In this document: in pieces, positions 1 to 8,824 of the stretch | Layout: each line of letters starts with the position of its first letter | Position numbering within the stretch: the first letter of the stretch is position 1 | DNA from: Bacteroidetes bacterium 43-16 | Lineage (GTDB): Bacteria; Bacteroidota; Bacteroidia; Chitinophagales; Chitinophagaceae | Assembly (NCBI GenBank): GCA_001897525.1 | Contig: MKTB01000002.1 | Location: forward strand, 1-64,000 | Direction of reading: 5' to 3' | DNA length: 64,000 nucleotides | The notes under the pieces: generated by a model | Databases searched by the model: none | What the model was told of the DNA's origin: nothing | The model's input: the letters and a program-made list of their open reading frames with translations, nothing else | Position numbers and translations under genes: made by a program

Positions 1-182
1 AATTTTTCGTCGATCCCCCGAAGGGCACCTCCCCCTTTGGGGAGGGCCAATGAGGGAGCCGAACTTTTATAGTAGGGACTCTTATCTTCTTCCTTCGATG
101 GCTGCACGCTATACTGCTCTAAGGCGTATTGGGTTTGCCGGGAATTTTCAGAAGAACTGTTTTGTTTGTTGTTATTGATCAT
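1..182 (-). CDS. SpvB/TcaC N-terminal domain protein, 5' end only
   Basis: An ATG on the minus strand at 182-180 opens a frame that stays open to the window edge (60 codons seen). After a polar Asn/Ser/Gln-rich stretch it reads APSLALPKGGGALRGIDEKF. That closely resembles the PSISLPKGGGAIRGIGEKF signature at the start of the SpvB/TcaC domain in Tc toxin B components and related RHS-type proteins. In this family the domain is normally followed by beta-propeller and RHS repeats in proteins of over 1000 residues, so most of the gene lies outside the window. No signal peptide is visible. A possible minus-strand -7 box (TATTTTTG, plus coordinates 221-228) lies upstream. The family call is a motif match by eye on a short piece. 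Confidence 0.62.
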   Translation of the reverse strand, partial: MINNNKQNSSSENSRQTQYALEQYSVQPSKEEDKSPYYKSSAPSLALPKGGGALRGIDEK

Positions 183-377
183 AATGCCAGTTTTATAAGA
201 TTGCACAAAAAATATGAATACAAAAATATCTGCTGCATCAGCCAAAACATGGCGTACTGGTAGGAAATTATGGGCTATAAATAAGCAATAATAAATGGGA
301 GCATAAAGCCTATAGCACAAAGACAGAAGAAGGCTATAACATCAGATCCAGACACAACACATAAATAAAGTGCAAAT

Positions 378-409
378 AATAAAGGCTACCCTTGCGGATA
401 GCCTTTATT
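378..409 (-). terminator. Intrinsic terminator downstream of the 444-1613 gene
   Basis: A perfect 11-bp stem (AATAAAGGCTA with TAGCCTTTATT) around a 10-nt loop lies 35 nt past the stop codon of the minus-strand gene. Stem core and loop match the terminator at 1759-1786 with one difference. Confidence 0.75.
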
Positions 410-443
410 GCTCCTGGTCTTTGTCCATAAAGAATGAAAACCT

Positions 444-1613
444 CTAATTAATTGCAGGACTGATCTTTAAAGTTAATTCTAATAATTGAGCGTAAGGCCG
501 GCCATTTCTTATTGCGGGCCTTACCTTTTCCAACCCGTTAAAGAAACGAGCAAGATCTGCTTGTATCTCTGCAGCGTGCAGCCCCTCAATACTTTTAAAA
601 ATAAATACTCCGGCGCTTGTCCGGTCTACCTGCAAAGTATAAACGCCGTCAAGCACCACATTTGCCCGACACAATAATGCCGCAAGCCTGTAGTTCAACA
701 CCTCAGTAAACACCGAATCCACCGGGTCTTCTTGATAAACGGTCAGAAAAAATCTTTCTTGCACAGGAATAATACCGACACCAGAATAAACCGGCGTTCC
801 TTTTAGGGCTTTATGCTTAACCATTCTGGTCAGTTTACCCTGTTCATTATAATACTTCCAGGTCAGGCAGGGTGTATCCCGGTAATGAAAGGTAACCGAA
901 GATAAAATACCTGTTGGATACCAGTTTTTCTGACAACGAACAGGCCATTTATTGTATACCAGGCTATCAAAAGTGTGTTGTATCAATTGTTGTTCCGCAC
1001 CCAAAATTTTCTCCGAGGTCAAAGTCCGTTCATATTCCAGACTCCCAGCTTCATTCCACCTTTTCTTCAAACTGTCCATGCCATCCTTGTACCAGATTAT
1101 TTCGCGCCCCTGCCCTTTCAGGTCTGTAATGCTTAAAGAGTCTTGCCCGCCGATCCCATAATAAGTCATTGTTCCCGCTTGTGGATCTGCCGTACAAAAT
1201 ACCGAATTACTGGATAATAAATTTCCAAAATAGGCATTTGCTCTCCTCCTGCCTCCATCGGGCACAATGCTGTCGGTTAACCGAAGTCCGTCAGCCACAT
1301 AGGTCAAACTTACCGGGCTGCTGATCAGTCCATTTTTCTGTACATTCAAGGCTACGGCTAATTGGCCGCCCGGGCTATATATATGCACACTATCCAGGGC
1401 AGTTCTATGCGTCACCCTTATTGTGCTTTCCTCAATCTGGTATTCACTTTCGATAACCTTATAAGCATCAAACCGGAATAACTTATTTCTATTGGCTTTT
1501 ACCCGCGCTTTACACTCCTTCAATTCATTCTTTTGTGCCGTTGCTCCAAAAGCCAGGCAAAGAGTAGTAAGCAAAAACAGATAAAAAGCACATTGATAAT
1601 GTTTACAGTTCAT
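444..1613 (-). CDS. Secreted protein with MORN-like segments and a TonB-C-like C-terminus, function unknown
   Basis: The ATG at 1613 (MNCKHYQCAFYLF) is preferred over the in-frame GTG four codons upstream, because it begins directly with a hydrophobic signal peptide ending near FGATAQ. The product is 389 residues. The middle contains WYPTGILSSVTFHYRD and WKYYNEQGKLTRM, which look like degenerate MORN/YwqK-type repeats. The last 75 residues, including VRPAIRNGRPYAQLLELTLK, resemble the end of TonB C-terminal domains (PAxxNGKPV then a beta strand), but no membrane anchor or proline-rich linker precedes them. It is therefore not a canonical energy transducer; a periplasmic or lipoprotein-like role is possible. 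It is flanked by its own terminator and by the terminator of the ribosomal operon, so it is probably transcribed alone. Confidence 0.75.
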   Translation of the reverse strand: MNCKHYQCAFYLFLLTTLCLAFGATAQKNELKECKARVKANRNKLFRFDAYKVIESEYQIEESTIRVTHRTALDSVHIYSPGGQLAVALNVQKNGLISSPVSLTYVADGLRLTDSIVPDGGRRRANAYFGNLLSSNSVFCTADPQAGTMTYYGIGGQDSLSITDLKGQGREIIWYKDGMDSLKKRWNEAGSLEYERTLTSEKILGAEQQLIQHTFDSLVYNKWPVRCQKNWYPTGILSSVTFHYRDTPCLTWKYYNEQGKLTRMVKHKALKGTPVYSGVGIIPVQERFFLTVYQEDPVDSVFTEVLNYRLAALLCRANVVLDGVYTLQVDRTSAGVFIFKSIEGLHAAEIQADLARFFNGLEKVRPAIRNGRPYAQLLELTLKISPAIN

Positions 1614-1758
1614 AAAATTGATCACAGCCCTTTGTACTTTTAAAATAATATCACTATCTGATAAAAGGATGCAAAAAATACCAAAATGGTTGCAGTCGCA
1701 TAATTATTTATTTACCAGCGCACCCGGGAACAGGATGTGCAAAGCAATATTAAATGAA

Positions 1759-1786
1759 AAAAGGCTACCCTTTCGGATAGCCTTTT
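1759..1786 (-). terminator. Terminator of the ribosomal protein operon
   Basis: On the minus strand a 9-bp stem (AAAAGGCTA with TAGCCTTTT) closes on a short loop and runs into a T-rich tail (CCTTTTTTC). It lies 24 nt beyond the rpsH stop codon, so the operon ends here. Confidence 0.85.
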
Positions 1787-1809
1787 GAAAATATATTTGG
1801 AGATAAATC

Positions 1810-2208
1810 TTACCAGATGTGGCACAGAACCTCACCACCTACGTTATTAGCACGAGCTTCTTTATCAGTCATTACACCTTTAGAAGTAGAGATAATAGCG
1901 ATACCTAAACCATTCTTCACTTTTCTGATCTCGGCAGGTTTAGCGTACTGACGCAGACCCGGGCGGCTGATACGGTCTAAAGAACGGATAACCGGCTCTT
2001 TAGATTGTGCATCATATTTCAAAGCGATTTTGATCAAACCTTGTTTGTTATCGTCTTCGAATTTGTATTTTAAAATATAACCTTTATCGTAAAGAATCTC
2101 AGTGATTCTTTTCTTTAAGTTAGAAGCAGGGATCTCAACGATACGGTGCTTAGCCATTTGTGCATTACGAATGCGCGTTAAAAAGTCTGCAATAGGATCT
2201 GTTACCAT
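1810..2208 (-). CDS. rpsH: 30S ribosomal protein S8
   Basis: The 132-residue product begins [17 protein letters not shown], the usual S8 start, and ends with the conserved [10 protein letters not shown]8 binds the central domain of 16S rRNA and in enterobacteria acts as translational repressor of the spc operon. It is the last gene of this transcription unit. About 160 nt separate it from rpsN, an unusually long gap for this operon, and a terminator follows instead of rplF. Confidence 0.98.
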   Translation of the reverse strand: MVTDPIADFLTRIRNAQMAKHRIVEIPASNLKKRITEILYDKGYILKYKFEDDNKQGLIKIALKYDAQSKEPVIRSLDRISRPGLRQYAKPAEIRKVKNGLGIAIISTSKGVMTDKEARANNVGGEVLCHIW

Positions 2209-2367
2209 TTTTACAAGTTTTTTTGTTTGAGTAATTGACTCGAGTTACCGGGTACGGACTTGAGCCTAATATAATTCAATGCAACTATCGACTAAATCTG
2301 AATTTCAGACTATTGTCCCTTAAAAACAAAAGTTTTAAAGAGTGTCCGATAGTGTTCTAATAAAAGC

Positions 2368-2637
2368 TTACCAAGAAGCTTTTTTCACGCCTGGTATCAA
2401 ACCATTCAGTGCCATTTCGCGGAAGATAACACGACCGATACCGAATTGACGCATATATCCTTTAGGACGACCAGTTAATTGACAACGATTTTTCAATCTA
2501 ACCGGAGATGCATTTTTAGGTAATTTGTCTAATGCTGCGTAGTCGCCTGCTTCTTTTAAAGCTGCGCGTTTTTCAGCATATTGTGCTACCATTTTCTCGC
2601 GTTTGCGTTGACGCGCTGTTACGGATGCTCTAGCCAT
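2368..2637 (-). CDS. rpsN: 30S ribosomal protein S14
   Basis: This is the 89-residue S14 of the zinc-free (C-minus) type: it lacks the paired CxxC motifs and carries the conserved block [18 protein letters not shown] followed by a C-terminal KKASW. It binds the 3' major (head) domain of 16S rRNA. The start codon lies 3 nt downstream of the rplE stop, so the two genes are probably translationally coupled. Confidence 0.98.
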   Translation of the reverse strand: MARASVTARQRKREKMVAQYAEKRAALKEAGDYAALDKLPKNASPVRLKNRCQLTGRPKGYMRQFGIGRVIFREMALNGLIPGVKKASW

Positions 2638-2640
2638 ATT

Positions 2641-3213
2641 TTAGTTATTATCTTTTTTAATATTTTTGAAAGGTAAACCTAACTCTTTCAATAACTCATA
2701 AGCCTCTTCATTAGTTTTGGCAGTAGTTACGAAAGTGATGTCCATACCAGAGATACGAGCTACTTTATCGATATCGATCTCAGGATAGATGATTTGCTCA
2801 GTCACACCAAAAGTGTAGTTACCACGACCATCAAAAGACTTATCGTTGATACCTTTGAAGTCACGTACACGCGGTAAAGAGATAGAGATCAAACGATCTA
2901 AGAACTCAAACATATTAGCACCACGTAAAGTTACGCGGGCACCAATTGGCATGTTTTTACGTAATTTAAAGTTAGAGATGTCCTTTTTAGACATAGTAGG
3001 CACGGCTTTTTGACCGGCGATCATTGTCATTTCTTTTACGGCATCATCAACTAATTTCTTATCAGAAGTAGATCCTTTAACACCTTGGTTAAGACAGATC
3101 TTAACCAGTTTAGGGATTTGCATTACGGTTTTATAACCGAATTTCTTCATCAATGCCGATTTAACTTCGTCAGCATATTTTTTCTGAAGACGTGGAGTGT
3201 ATGTTGTACTCAT
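2641..3213 (-). CDS. rplE: 50S ribosomal protein L5
   Basis: The product is 190 residues, full length for L5. It has the conserved stretches [23 protein letters not shown] and the C-terminal [21 protein letters not shown]5 binds 5S rRNA and forms part of the central protuberance. Only 2 nt separate it from rplX upstream. Confidence 0.98.
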   Translation of the reverse strand: MSTTYTPRLQKKYADEVKSALMKKFGYKTVMQIPKLVKICLNQGVKGSTSDKKLVDDAVKEMTMIAGQKAVPTMSKKDISNFKLRKNMPIGARVTLRGANMFEFLDRLISISLPRVRDFKGINDKSFDGRGNYTFGVTEQIIYPEIDIDKVARISGMDITFVTTAKTNEEAYELLKELGLPFKNIKKDNN

Positions 3214-3215
3214 TA

Positions 3216-3551
3216 TTAAATTGCTTGACTAGTTTTTTTAGAAATACGAACCGCTTTACCATCTTTTTGCTCACGGTTCACACGTACAGGAGCACCTGCT
3301 TTAGCATCCCACAACATGATGTTAGAGATTGCAATCGGCGCTTCTTGTTTTACGATGCCACCCTGCGGATTTTTAGCGCTTGGTTTAACGTGTTTAGTAA
3401 CGATGTTAACACCCTCTACCAATACACGCCCTTTAAGCGGATATACTGCCAATACCTGACGAGGAGTAGTGCGGCTTTTATCATCGCCTGCGATTACTGC
3501 TACTTGGTCGCCTTTTTTGATATTGAATTTTGGTTTGAATCTAGTTTTCAT
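3216..3551 (-). CDS. rplX: 50S ribosomal protein L24
   Basis: The 111-residue product has the KOW motif region [14 protein letters not shown] near the N-terminus and the L24 signature [20 protein letters not shown]24 is an assembly initiator that binds the 5' domain of 23S rRNA. It stands in the standard order between rplN and rplE. Confidence 0.97.
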   Translation of the reverse strand: MKTRFKPKFNIKKGDQVAVIAGDDKSRTTPRQVLAVYPLKGRVLVEGVNIVTKHVKPSAKNPQGGIVKQEAPIAISNIMLWDAKAGAPVRVNREQKDGKAVRISKKTSQAI

Positions 3552-3609
3552 TTTAAACGAATTCTATAGTGCCGCTTTACTAACGGGCGGCAAAGGTACG
3601 AAATATTTT

Positions 3610-3978
3610 TTACAAAACTTCAGGAGCCAGGGAAACTATTTTCATATATCCCTTATCACGCAATTCTCTTGCTACAGGCCCGAAGATACGGGTACCACGA
3701 GGATCACCTGCATTGTTTAACAATACTACTGCGTTTTCATCGAAGCTGATGTAAGAACCATCTTTACGACGTAATTTATTTTTTGTTCTTACGATAACGG
3801 CTTTAACCACAGTACCTTTTTTAATACCACCGGCTGGGATAGCATCTTTTACGGTAACTACGATCTGATCGCCTACATAAGCATATTGCTGGCCGGAGTT
3901 GCCTAGTACACGGATACAAAGTACTTCTTTTGCACCACTATTGTCTGCTACTTTTAGCCTTGATTCTTGCTGTATCAT
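3610..3978 (-). CDS. rplN: 50S ribosomal protein L14
   Basis: The 122-residue product begins [18 protein letters not shown], a classic L14 start, and ends in a canonical REL(R)[16 protein letters not shown]14 lies at the subunit interface and contacts 16S rRNA through intersubunit bridges. About 130 nt of leader separates it from rpsQ. Confidence 0.98.
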   Translation of the reverse strand: MIQQESRLKVADNSGAKEVLCIRVLGNSGQQYAYVGDQIVVTVKDAIPAGGIKKGTVVKAVIVRTKNKLRRKDGSYISFDENAVVLLNNAGDPRGTRIFGPVARELRDKGYMKIVSLAPEVL

Positions 3979-4107
3979 TTTATAAAAATGTTTAGCTCTT
4001 CGCTTTATTGGTTAATATAAATCTCTAAGGGTTGGACTCAGAGTGTGTTTTTCAGCGCTGCACAACCCTCCCGGCAGGCAGATGAATAAAGATGGTTTTT
4101 GGAAAAA

Positions 4108-4368
4108 CTATTTAGCTTTTTCAACGATTTCTACTAATCTCCAGCTTTTTGTTTTGCTTAGAGGGCGGGTTTCCATGATACGTACTGTATCACCAATACC
4201 ACATTGATTAGTTTCATCGTGAGCATGGAACTTAGTTGTTTTTTTCAAAAACTTACCGTAGATAGGGTGTTTTACTTTACGTTCTACAGCAACGGTAATC
4301 GTTTTATCCATTTTGTTGCTTGTAACTAAACCTATACGGCTTTTTCTTGTTTTTCTTTCTACTGTCAT
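4108..4368 (-). CDS. rpsQ: 30S ribosomal protein S17
   Basis: The 86-residue product carries the S17 signature ([19 protein letters not shown], then [20 protein letters not shown]). S17 is a primary binder of the 5' domain of 16S rRNA. The start lies 20 nt after the rpmC stop. Confidence 0.97.
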   Translation of the reverse strand: MTVERKTRKSRIGLVTSNKMDKTITVAVERKVKHPIYGKFLKKTTKFHAHDETNQCGIGDTVRIMETRPLSKTKSWRLVEIVEKAK

Positions 4369-4388
4369 GATGACGTTAATATTTTATA

Positions 4389-4595
4389 TTAGTTACCTAA
4401 TTGTCTTTTACGTTGCTCAGTTTTCAATTGTGAAATCTCACGACGCACACCACGGATAGCCATAGGATTTTCAATCGGATTAACAGCATGACTGAATTTC
4501 ATTTTATTCAAACGATCTACTTCAGCATTAATTCTGTCTACCAACGCTTCGTCGCTTAAGCTGCGATAGTCTTCTGTGTTTTTAGCCTTTGCCAT
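4389..4595 (-). CDS. rpmC: 50S ribosomal protein L29
   Basis: The product is a 68-residue helical protein with the L29 consensus: L(S/T)DEAL, LNKMKFSHAVNPIENPM and RGVRREISQLKTE. In E. coli L29 lies near the peptide exit tunnel. A spacer of about 110 nt with 8-bp periodic repeats separates it from rplP. Confidence 0.95.
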   Translation of the reverse strand: MAKAKNTEDYRSLSDEALVDRINAEVDRLNKMKFSHAVNPIENPMAIRGVRREISQLKTEQRKRQLGN

Positions 4596-4599
4596 TTTC

Positions 4600-4631
4600 T
4601 TAATTGATTAATTTGTTAATTAGCAAATTTG
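4600..4631. repeat. Octameric A/T-rich repeats, rpmC-rplP spacer, copy 1
   Basis: Four consecutive 8-bp units of the type TTAATTTG (the others are TTAATTGA, TTAATTAG and CAAATTTG) fill the start of the spacer. The period is exactly 8. Confidence 0.6.
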
Positions 4632-4661
4632 CGCATGCAAAAATACTTCCTGGATTTTTTC

Positions 4662-4702
4662 GGGAATTTACAAATTCACAAATCTGCAAATTCACTAATT
4701 TG
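4662..4702. repeat. Octameric A/T-rich repeats, rpmC-rplP spacer, copy 2
   Basis: Five 8-bp units of the type ACAAATTC (variants ACAAATCT, GCAAATTC, ACTAATTT) end directly at the rplP stop codon. Confidence 0.55.
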
Positions 4703-4703
4703 A

Positions 4704-5126
4704 TTAAGCTTCAACGAAATCGTGACGCACAACAAATTTAGTTTTGATTGGCAATTTCTGAGCTGCCAATTCCATAGCTTCTTTGGCCAATTCCATAGCT
4801 ACGCCTTCTACTTCGAACATAATTGTTCCAGGCTTAACTACAGCTGCCCAATATTCCAAGCTACCTTTACCTTTACCCATACGTACCTCGGCAGGCTTTG
4901 CAGTAATTGGTTTATCAGGGAAAATGCGGATCCAAACAGTACCTTCACGTTTCATATGACGGGTCATAGCCTGACGTGCTGCTTCTATCTGACGGTTAGT
5001 AATCCATTTCGGCTCTAACGCTTTCAATCCAAACGAACCGAATGCTACAGTGGCTCCACGCTGTGCGTTACCTCTGATACGGCCTTTGTGCTGTTTACGA
5101 CGCTTAACTCTTTTTGGTTGTAACAT
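4704..5126 (-). CDS. rplP: 50S ribosomal protein L16
   Basis: The 140-residue product opens [16 protein letters not shown] and holds the conserved [20 protein letters not shown] and [20 protein letters not shown]16 helps position tRNA at the A site and organises the peptidyl-transferase region. Length and order are standard. Confidence 0.98.
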   Translation of the reverse strand: MLQPKRVKRRKQHKGRIRGNAQRGATVAFGSFGLKALEPKWITNRQIEAARQAMTRHMKREGTVWIRIFPDKPITAKPAEVRMGKGKGSLEYWAAVVKPGTIMFEVEGVAMELAKEAMELAAQKLPIKTKFVVRHDFVEA

Positions 5127-5267
5127 TGTTTGATATTTTTATTCTGACCGTGAGGATTGAAATGGCTCAGAGCCTCGAGCATCAGAGTATATAAAAATTG
5201 TATTAATGATTAGAGTCGAACACCTGAGGTTGGTTCAGGCGACAGATCTCTTTGTTTGAAATTAGTC

Positions 5268-6080
5268 TTAGTTTTGACGAGGACCTCTTCCAGCACCACC
5301 GGTACCACCGCGACGATCTCCACCACCACGACGGTCATTACCACCACCGCGACGATCATTACCACCGCCACGACGATCTGTGCTACGTCCTTCTCCACCA
5401 CCACGACGGTCAGTAGAACCGGATGTAATGTTAGGGTTCAATTCGCGCTTGCCTAATACTTCACCTTTACAGATCCATACTTTCAAACCGATTTTACCGT
5501 AAACAGTCATCGCATAAACGTTAGCATAATCGATATCCATACGGAAAGTGTGTAATGGAGTACGACCTTGCTTGATCTCTTCGGAACGTGCGATTTCAGC
5601 ACCACCTAAACGACCGCTGGCCTTAACTTTGATCCCTTCAGCACCCATTCTCATTGCAGTAGAGATAGCCATTTTAATAGCTCTCTTAAAGCTTACACGA
5701 CCTTCGATCTGGCGAGCGATTGTTTCACCTACGATCTGAGCATCCAATTCCGGACGACGGATCTCCATAATGTTGATTTGAACATCACTATTTCCGGTTA
5801 ATTTCTTCAACTCTTCTTTAATTCTATCCACTTCCTGACCACCTTTACCGATAATGATACCAGGCTTAGAAGTATGGATAGTAATAATTAATTTACCAAG
5901 TGTACGTTCGATAACGATACGGGAAACACCACCTTTATTGATACGGGCGTTCAGGTAAGTACGGATTTTATGATCTTGTACTAAATTATTACCATATTGT
6001 TTCTTATCGCTATACCACATAGAATCCCAACCACGGATGATTCCTAAACGATTACCTATTGGATTTGCTTTTTGACCCAT
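5268..6080 (-). CDS. rpsC: 30S ribosomal protein S3 with an RGG-repeat tail
   Basis: The 270-residue product starts [18 protein letters not shown]. It has a KH domain with [16 protein letters not shown] at about residues 73-88 and the S3 C-terminal block [13 protein letters not shown]3 lines the mRNA entry tunnel and in E. coli takes part in mRNA unwinding. After about residue 221 the chain becomes a low-complexity tail of about 49 residues built from repeats such as STDRRGGG and NDRRGGG, ending GRGPRQN. Arg/Gly-rich S3 tails occur in Bacteroidota, but this one is clearly repetitive also at DNA level (5268-5415). The tail is probably disordered and RNA-binding; that part is inference. Confidence 0.97.
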   Translation of the reverse strand: MGQKANPIGNRLGIIRGWDSMWYSDKKQYGNNLVQDHKIRTYLNARINKGGVSRIVIERTLGKLIITIHTSKPGIIIGKGGQEVDRIKEELKKLTGNSDVQINIMEIRRPELDAQIVGETIARQIEGRVSFKRAIKMAISTAMRMGAEGIKVKASGRLGGAEIARSEEIKQGRTPLHTFRMDIDYANVYAMTVYGKIGLKVWICKGEVLGKRELNPNITSGSTDRRGGGEGRSTDRRGGGNDRRGGGNDRRGGGDRRGGTGGAGRGPRQN

Positions 6081-6084
6081 TGTC

Positions 6085-6124
6085 TTAATTTGATAATTTG
6101 AGAATTAGCTAATGTGCTAATGAT
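6085..6124. repeat. Octameric repeats, rpsC-rplV spacer, array 1
   Basis: Five 8-bp units in register: TTAATTTG, ATAATTTG, AGAATTAG, CTAATGTG, CTAATGAT. Confidence 0.55.
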
Positions 6125-6149
6125 ATTTTAATATGAATTAATCTTTCAT

Positions 6150-6181
6150 CAGCCAATCAGCTAATTTGCTAATCAGCTAAA
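6150..6181. repeat. Octameric repeats, rpsC-rplV spacer, array 2
   Basis: Four 8-bp units in register: CAGCCAAT, CAGCTAAT, TTGCTAAT, CAGCTAAA. A shorter run of the same kind lies at 6536-6559 in the rplV-rpsS spacer. Confidence 0.55.
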
Positions 6182-6185
6182 TATT

Positions 6186-6530
6186 TTAGTTTTTGCTATC
6201 AACGATTACTGTTACGTGATTACTGCGCTTGCGTACACGGTATGCACGGCCTTGTGGAGCCGGCAACATACGCTTCACCATACGACCACCATCAACCATG
6301 ATGGTTTTTACAGCCAAGTTAGCTTCTGCTACATCTTGACCTTCGTTCTTTTGTTTCCAGTTATCGATAGCACTTAAAACTAATTTCTCTAATGCTACAG
6401 ACGGATGCTTAGTGCTATATTTTAATACACTTAAAGCTTTCTCTACTTCCATACCACGGATAAGATCCGCTAACAAACGCATTTTGCGAGGTGAAGTAGG
6501 ATAATTTCTTAAACGAGCTATTGCTTCCAT
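6186..6530 (-). CDS. rplV: 50S ribosomal protein L22
   Basis: The 114-residue product has the L22 features [19 protein letters not shown] and, near the C-terminus, the tunnel-loop and signature region [22 protein letters not shown]22 lines the nascent peptide exit tunnel, and macrolide resistance mutations map to this loop in other bacteria. Confidence 0.98.
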   Translation of the reverse strand: MEAIARLRNYPTSPRKMRLLADLIRGMEVEKALSVLKYSTKHPSVALEKLVLSAIDNWKQKNEGQDVAEANLAVKTIMVDGGRMVKRMLPAPQGRAYRVRKRSNHVTVIVDSKN

Positions 6531-6575
6531 TTTTTATAATTTGGTAATTAGCTATGCTAATTTTATAATCAAAAT

Positions 6576-6845
6576 TTATTTTTTCTTGTCACTGTGACCT
6601 TTGAAGTTACGAGTTGGTGCAAACTCTCCTAATTTATGGCCTACCATATACTCGGTAACATAAACAGGGATAAATTTGTTTCCGTTGTGAACTGCAAAAG
6701 TATGTCCTACGAAATCAGGAGAAATGGTAGAACGACGGCTCCAAGTTTTGATTACAGTTCTTTTTGCGCCTGCTTCGTTTTGAGTTAATACTTTTTGCTC
6801 AAGATTGTGGTCAATGTAAGGACCTTTTTTAATTGAACGACCCAT
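6576..6845 (-). CDS. rpsS: 30S ribosomal protein S19
   Basis: The 89-residue product has the canonical start [15 protein letters not shown], the block [18 protein letters not shown] and the signature [19 protein letters not shown]19 forms a head complex with S13 and contacts the A-site tRNA region. Confidence 0.98.
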   Translation of the reverse strand: MGRSIKKGPYIDHNLEQKVLTQNEAGAKRTVIKTWSRRSTISPDFVGHTFAVHNGNKFIPVYVTEYMVGHKLGEFAPTRNFKGHSDKKK

Positions 6846-6921
6846 TGTTGCGTTGTTTGTGATGATTTGGCAGCTTCACTTTACAGCAAAGCTGCCCATT
6901 TTATCTATTAAAAATTATGAA

Positions 6922-7749
6922 TTATTTTTTCTTGGCGCGTTGAATGATCAATGCATTAGATGGTTTAGTCTTGCTGCGTGTTTTCTCACCTTTTGCATAC
7001 TTACCAGTACGAGAACGTGGGTGACCTCCAGAAGATTTACCTTCACCACCACCCATCGGGTGATCTACAGGGTTCATCGCAACACCTCTTACGCGTGGAC
7101 GAAGACCTTTCCAACGGTTACGACCTGCTTTACCAACTGATTCTAATTGGTGATCGCTATTAGAAACGATACCTACTGTAGCGTAACAAGAGCTTAATAC
7201 TTTACGTAATTCGCCGGATGGCATTTTCAATACTGCAAATCTTTCTTCTTTTGCAGTTAATTGAGCATAAGTACCTGCAGAACGAGCGATTGCACCACCT
7301 TTACCTGGTTGCATTTCGATATTGTGAATCACTGTACCTAATGGCATGTTTTTCATCAATAATGCATTACCAACTTCAGGAGCAACACTCTCACCACTGA
7401 TTACTTTTGCACCAACTTCAAGGCCCTGAGGAGCGATGATGTAGCGTTTTTCACCATCAGCATAAGCTAACAATGCGATGAATGCTGTACGGTTTGGATC
7501 ATATTCGATAGACTTAACGGTAGCCGGGATATCCGATTTGTTACGTTTGAAGTCAACGATACGATAGTGTTTTTTGTGACCGCCACCGATGTTGCGGACA
7601 GTCATACGACCTTTAGAGTTACGACCAGAGTTCCTGGTCTTTTTGTCTAATAAGCTCTTTTCCGGAGTACTTGTAGTAATCTCCGCGTACGCGTTTCCTA
7701 CTCTGAAACGGGTACCGGGAGTGGTCGGTTTGTATTTACGTAAAGCCAT
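6922..7749 (-). CDS. rplB: 50S ribosomal protein L2
   Basis: The 275-residue product holds all L2 landmarks: [14 protein letters not shown] at the start, GGGHKKHYR, and the C-terminal [18 protein letters not shown]. That last region contains the His (in NPVDHPMGG) known to be important for peptidyl transferase activity. L2 is a primary 23S rRNA binder required for subunit association. Confidence 0.99.
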   Translation of the reverse strand: MALRKYKPTTPGTRFRVGNAYAEITTSTPEKSLLDKKTRNSGRNSKGRMTVRNIGGGHKKHYRIVDFKRNKSDIPATVKSIEYDPNRTAFIALLAYADGEKRYIIAPQGLEVGAKVISGESVAPEVGNALLMKNMPLGTVIHNIEMQPGKGGAIARSAGTYAQLTAKEERFAVLKMPSGELRKVLSSCYATVGIVSNSDHQLESVGKAGRNRWKGLRPRVRGVAMNPVDHPMGGGEGKSSGGHPRSRTGKYAKGEKTRSKTKPSNALIIQRAKKK

Positions 7750-7828
7750 TTTTTATTTTGGTTTGTAGTTTGTTTATCTGGTTTTACACCAATAATTGTC
7801 CAAACTGTTTACTAAATGTGTTAATTAA

Positions 7829-8125
7829 TTAGAATGAAAACAAGTCGATTGTTTCACCCTCAGCCAATGTTACTACTGCTTTCTTGTAAGAAGGCTTGCG
7901 GCCTTTTACAAAACCGGCTTTAGTGAAACGGCTTTTATTTTTTGCAGGAACGACGATGGTATTTACTTCATTAACTTTAACGCTATAAAAGCTTTCTACC
8001 GCTTCCTTAATTTCCAATTTGTTGGAACGCTTGTCCACAACGAAAGTATAACGGTTTTCTTTTTCCATTTGGCCATTAACTTTCTCGGTGATTACCGGGC
8101 GAACCAATACTTGTTGAAGTCTCAT
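7829..8125 (-). CDS. rplW: 50S ribosomal protein L23
   Basis: The ATG at 8125 (MRLQQVLVRPVITEK) gives a 98-residue protein matching the usual L23 start. The frame extends ten codons further upstream, but that stretch does not look like L23. The VITEK and NKLEIKEAVESFYSVKV segments are diagnostic. L23 sits at the tunnel exit and docks trigger factor and SRP. Confidence 0.96.
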   Translation of the reverse strand: MRLQQVLVRPVITEKVNGQMEKENRYTFVVDKRSNKLEIKEAVESFYSVKVNEVNTIVVPAKNKSRFTKAGFVKGRKPSYKKAVVTLAEGETIDLFSF

Positions 8126-8183
8126 TGTTGATAATTTATTTTTTTGCAGATACAACAGTATCTATACATAACGTTAATAAAAA

Positions 8184-8822
8184 TTATGCTTCTACTTCTT
8201 CAACTGCTTCGTTAAAGATCTTAGCAGCGCTTTCAGTAATTACTAAAGTTTTAGCGTTCAGGATATCATAAGTATTGATATCGCTCAGTACGCTTGCTTT
8301 TACTTTTGGTAAATTACGTACGCTTAAGTAGAAGTTTGCATCATAATCAGCATTAACTAATAAAGTTTTCTGATCAGCTACGTTCAAGCTATTTAATACA
8401 GCTAACATTGTTTTGGTGTTAGGCGTATCGATTTTGATATCTTCTACGATAACGATTTTGCTATCTTTGGCTTTGTAAGTCAATGCAGACATTTTAGCCA
8501 GATCTTTCACTTTACGGTTCAATTTGAAATCGTAAGCGTGAGGTTGAGGACCGTTTACGGAACCACCACCTTTATATAATGGGTTACGGATGTTACCTTT
8601 ACGGGATCCACCAGTACCTTTTTGACGGTGTAATTTGCGGCTGGAACCTTTTACTTCTGCACGAGTTTTAGTCTTGTGCGTACCTAAACGGCGAGCTGCC
8701 AAATATTGCTTTACAGCAAGATAGATTACGTGATCGTTCGGCTCGATATTGAAAATATCTTCCGGTAATTCCACCGAGCGGCCGGTCTTTTCACCTTTGC
8801 TATTTAATACTTCGATTTGCAT
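8184..8822 (-). CDS. rplD: 50S ribosomal protein L4
   Basis: The 212-residue product has the conserved extended loop KLHRQKGTGGSRKGNIRNPLY, which reaches into the exit tunnel, and a C-terminal Rossmann-like part (KTLLVNADYDANFYLSVRNL). In E. coli L4 also represses the S10 operon. It begins 2 nt from the rplC stop. Confidence 0.98.
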   Translation of the reverse strand: MQIEVLNSKGEKTGRSVELPEDIFNIEPNDHVIYLAVKQYLAARRLGTHKTKTRAEVKGSSRKLHRQKGTGGSRKGNIRNPLYKGGGSVNGPQPHAYDFKLNRKVKDLAKMSALTYKAKDSKIVIVEDIKIDTPNTKTMLAVLNSLNVADQKTLLVNADYDANFYLSVRNLPKVKASVLSDINTYDILNAKTLVITESAAKIFNEAVEEVEA

Positions 8823-8824
8823 GA

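Noticed and set aside
28-45. CCTCCCC/GGGGAGG hairpin resembling an intergenic repeat
   Set aside because: It lies inside the partial SpvB-like frame and encodes LPKGGG, so the symmetry follows from the coding sequence.
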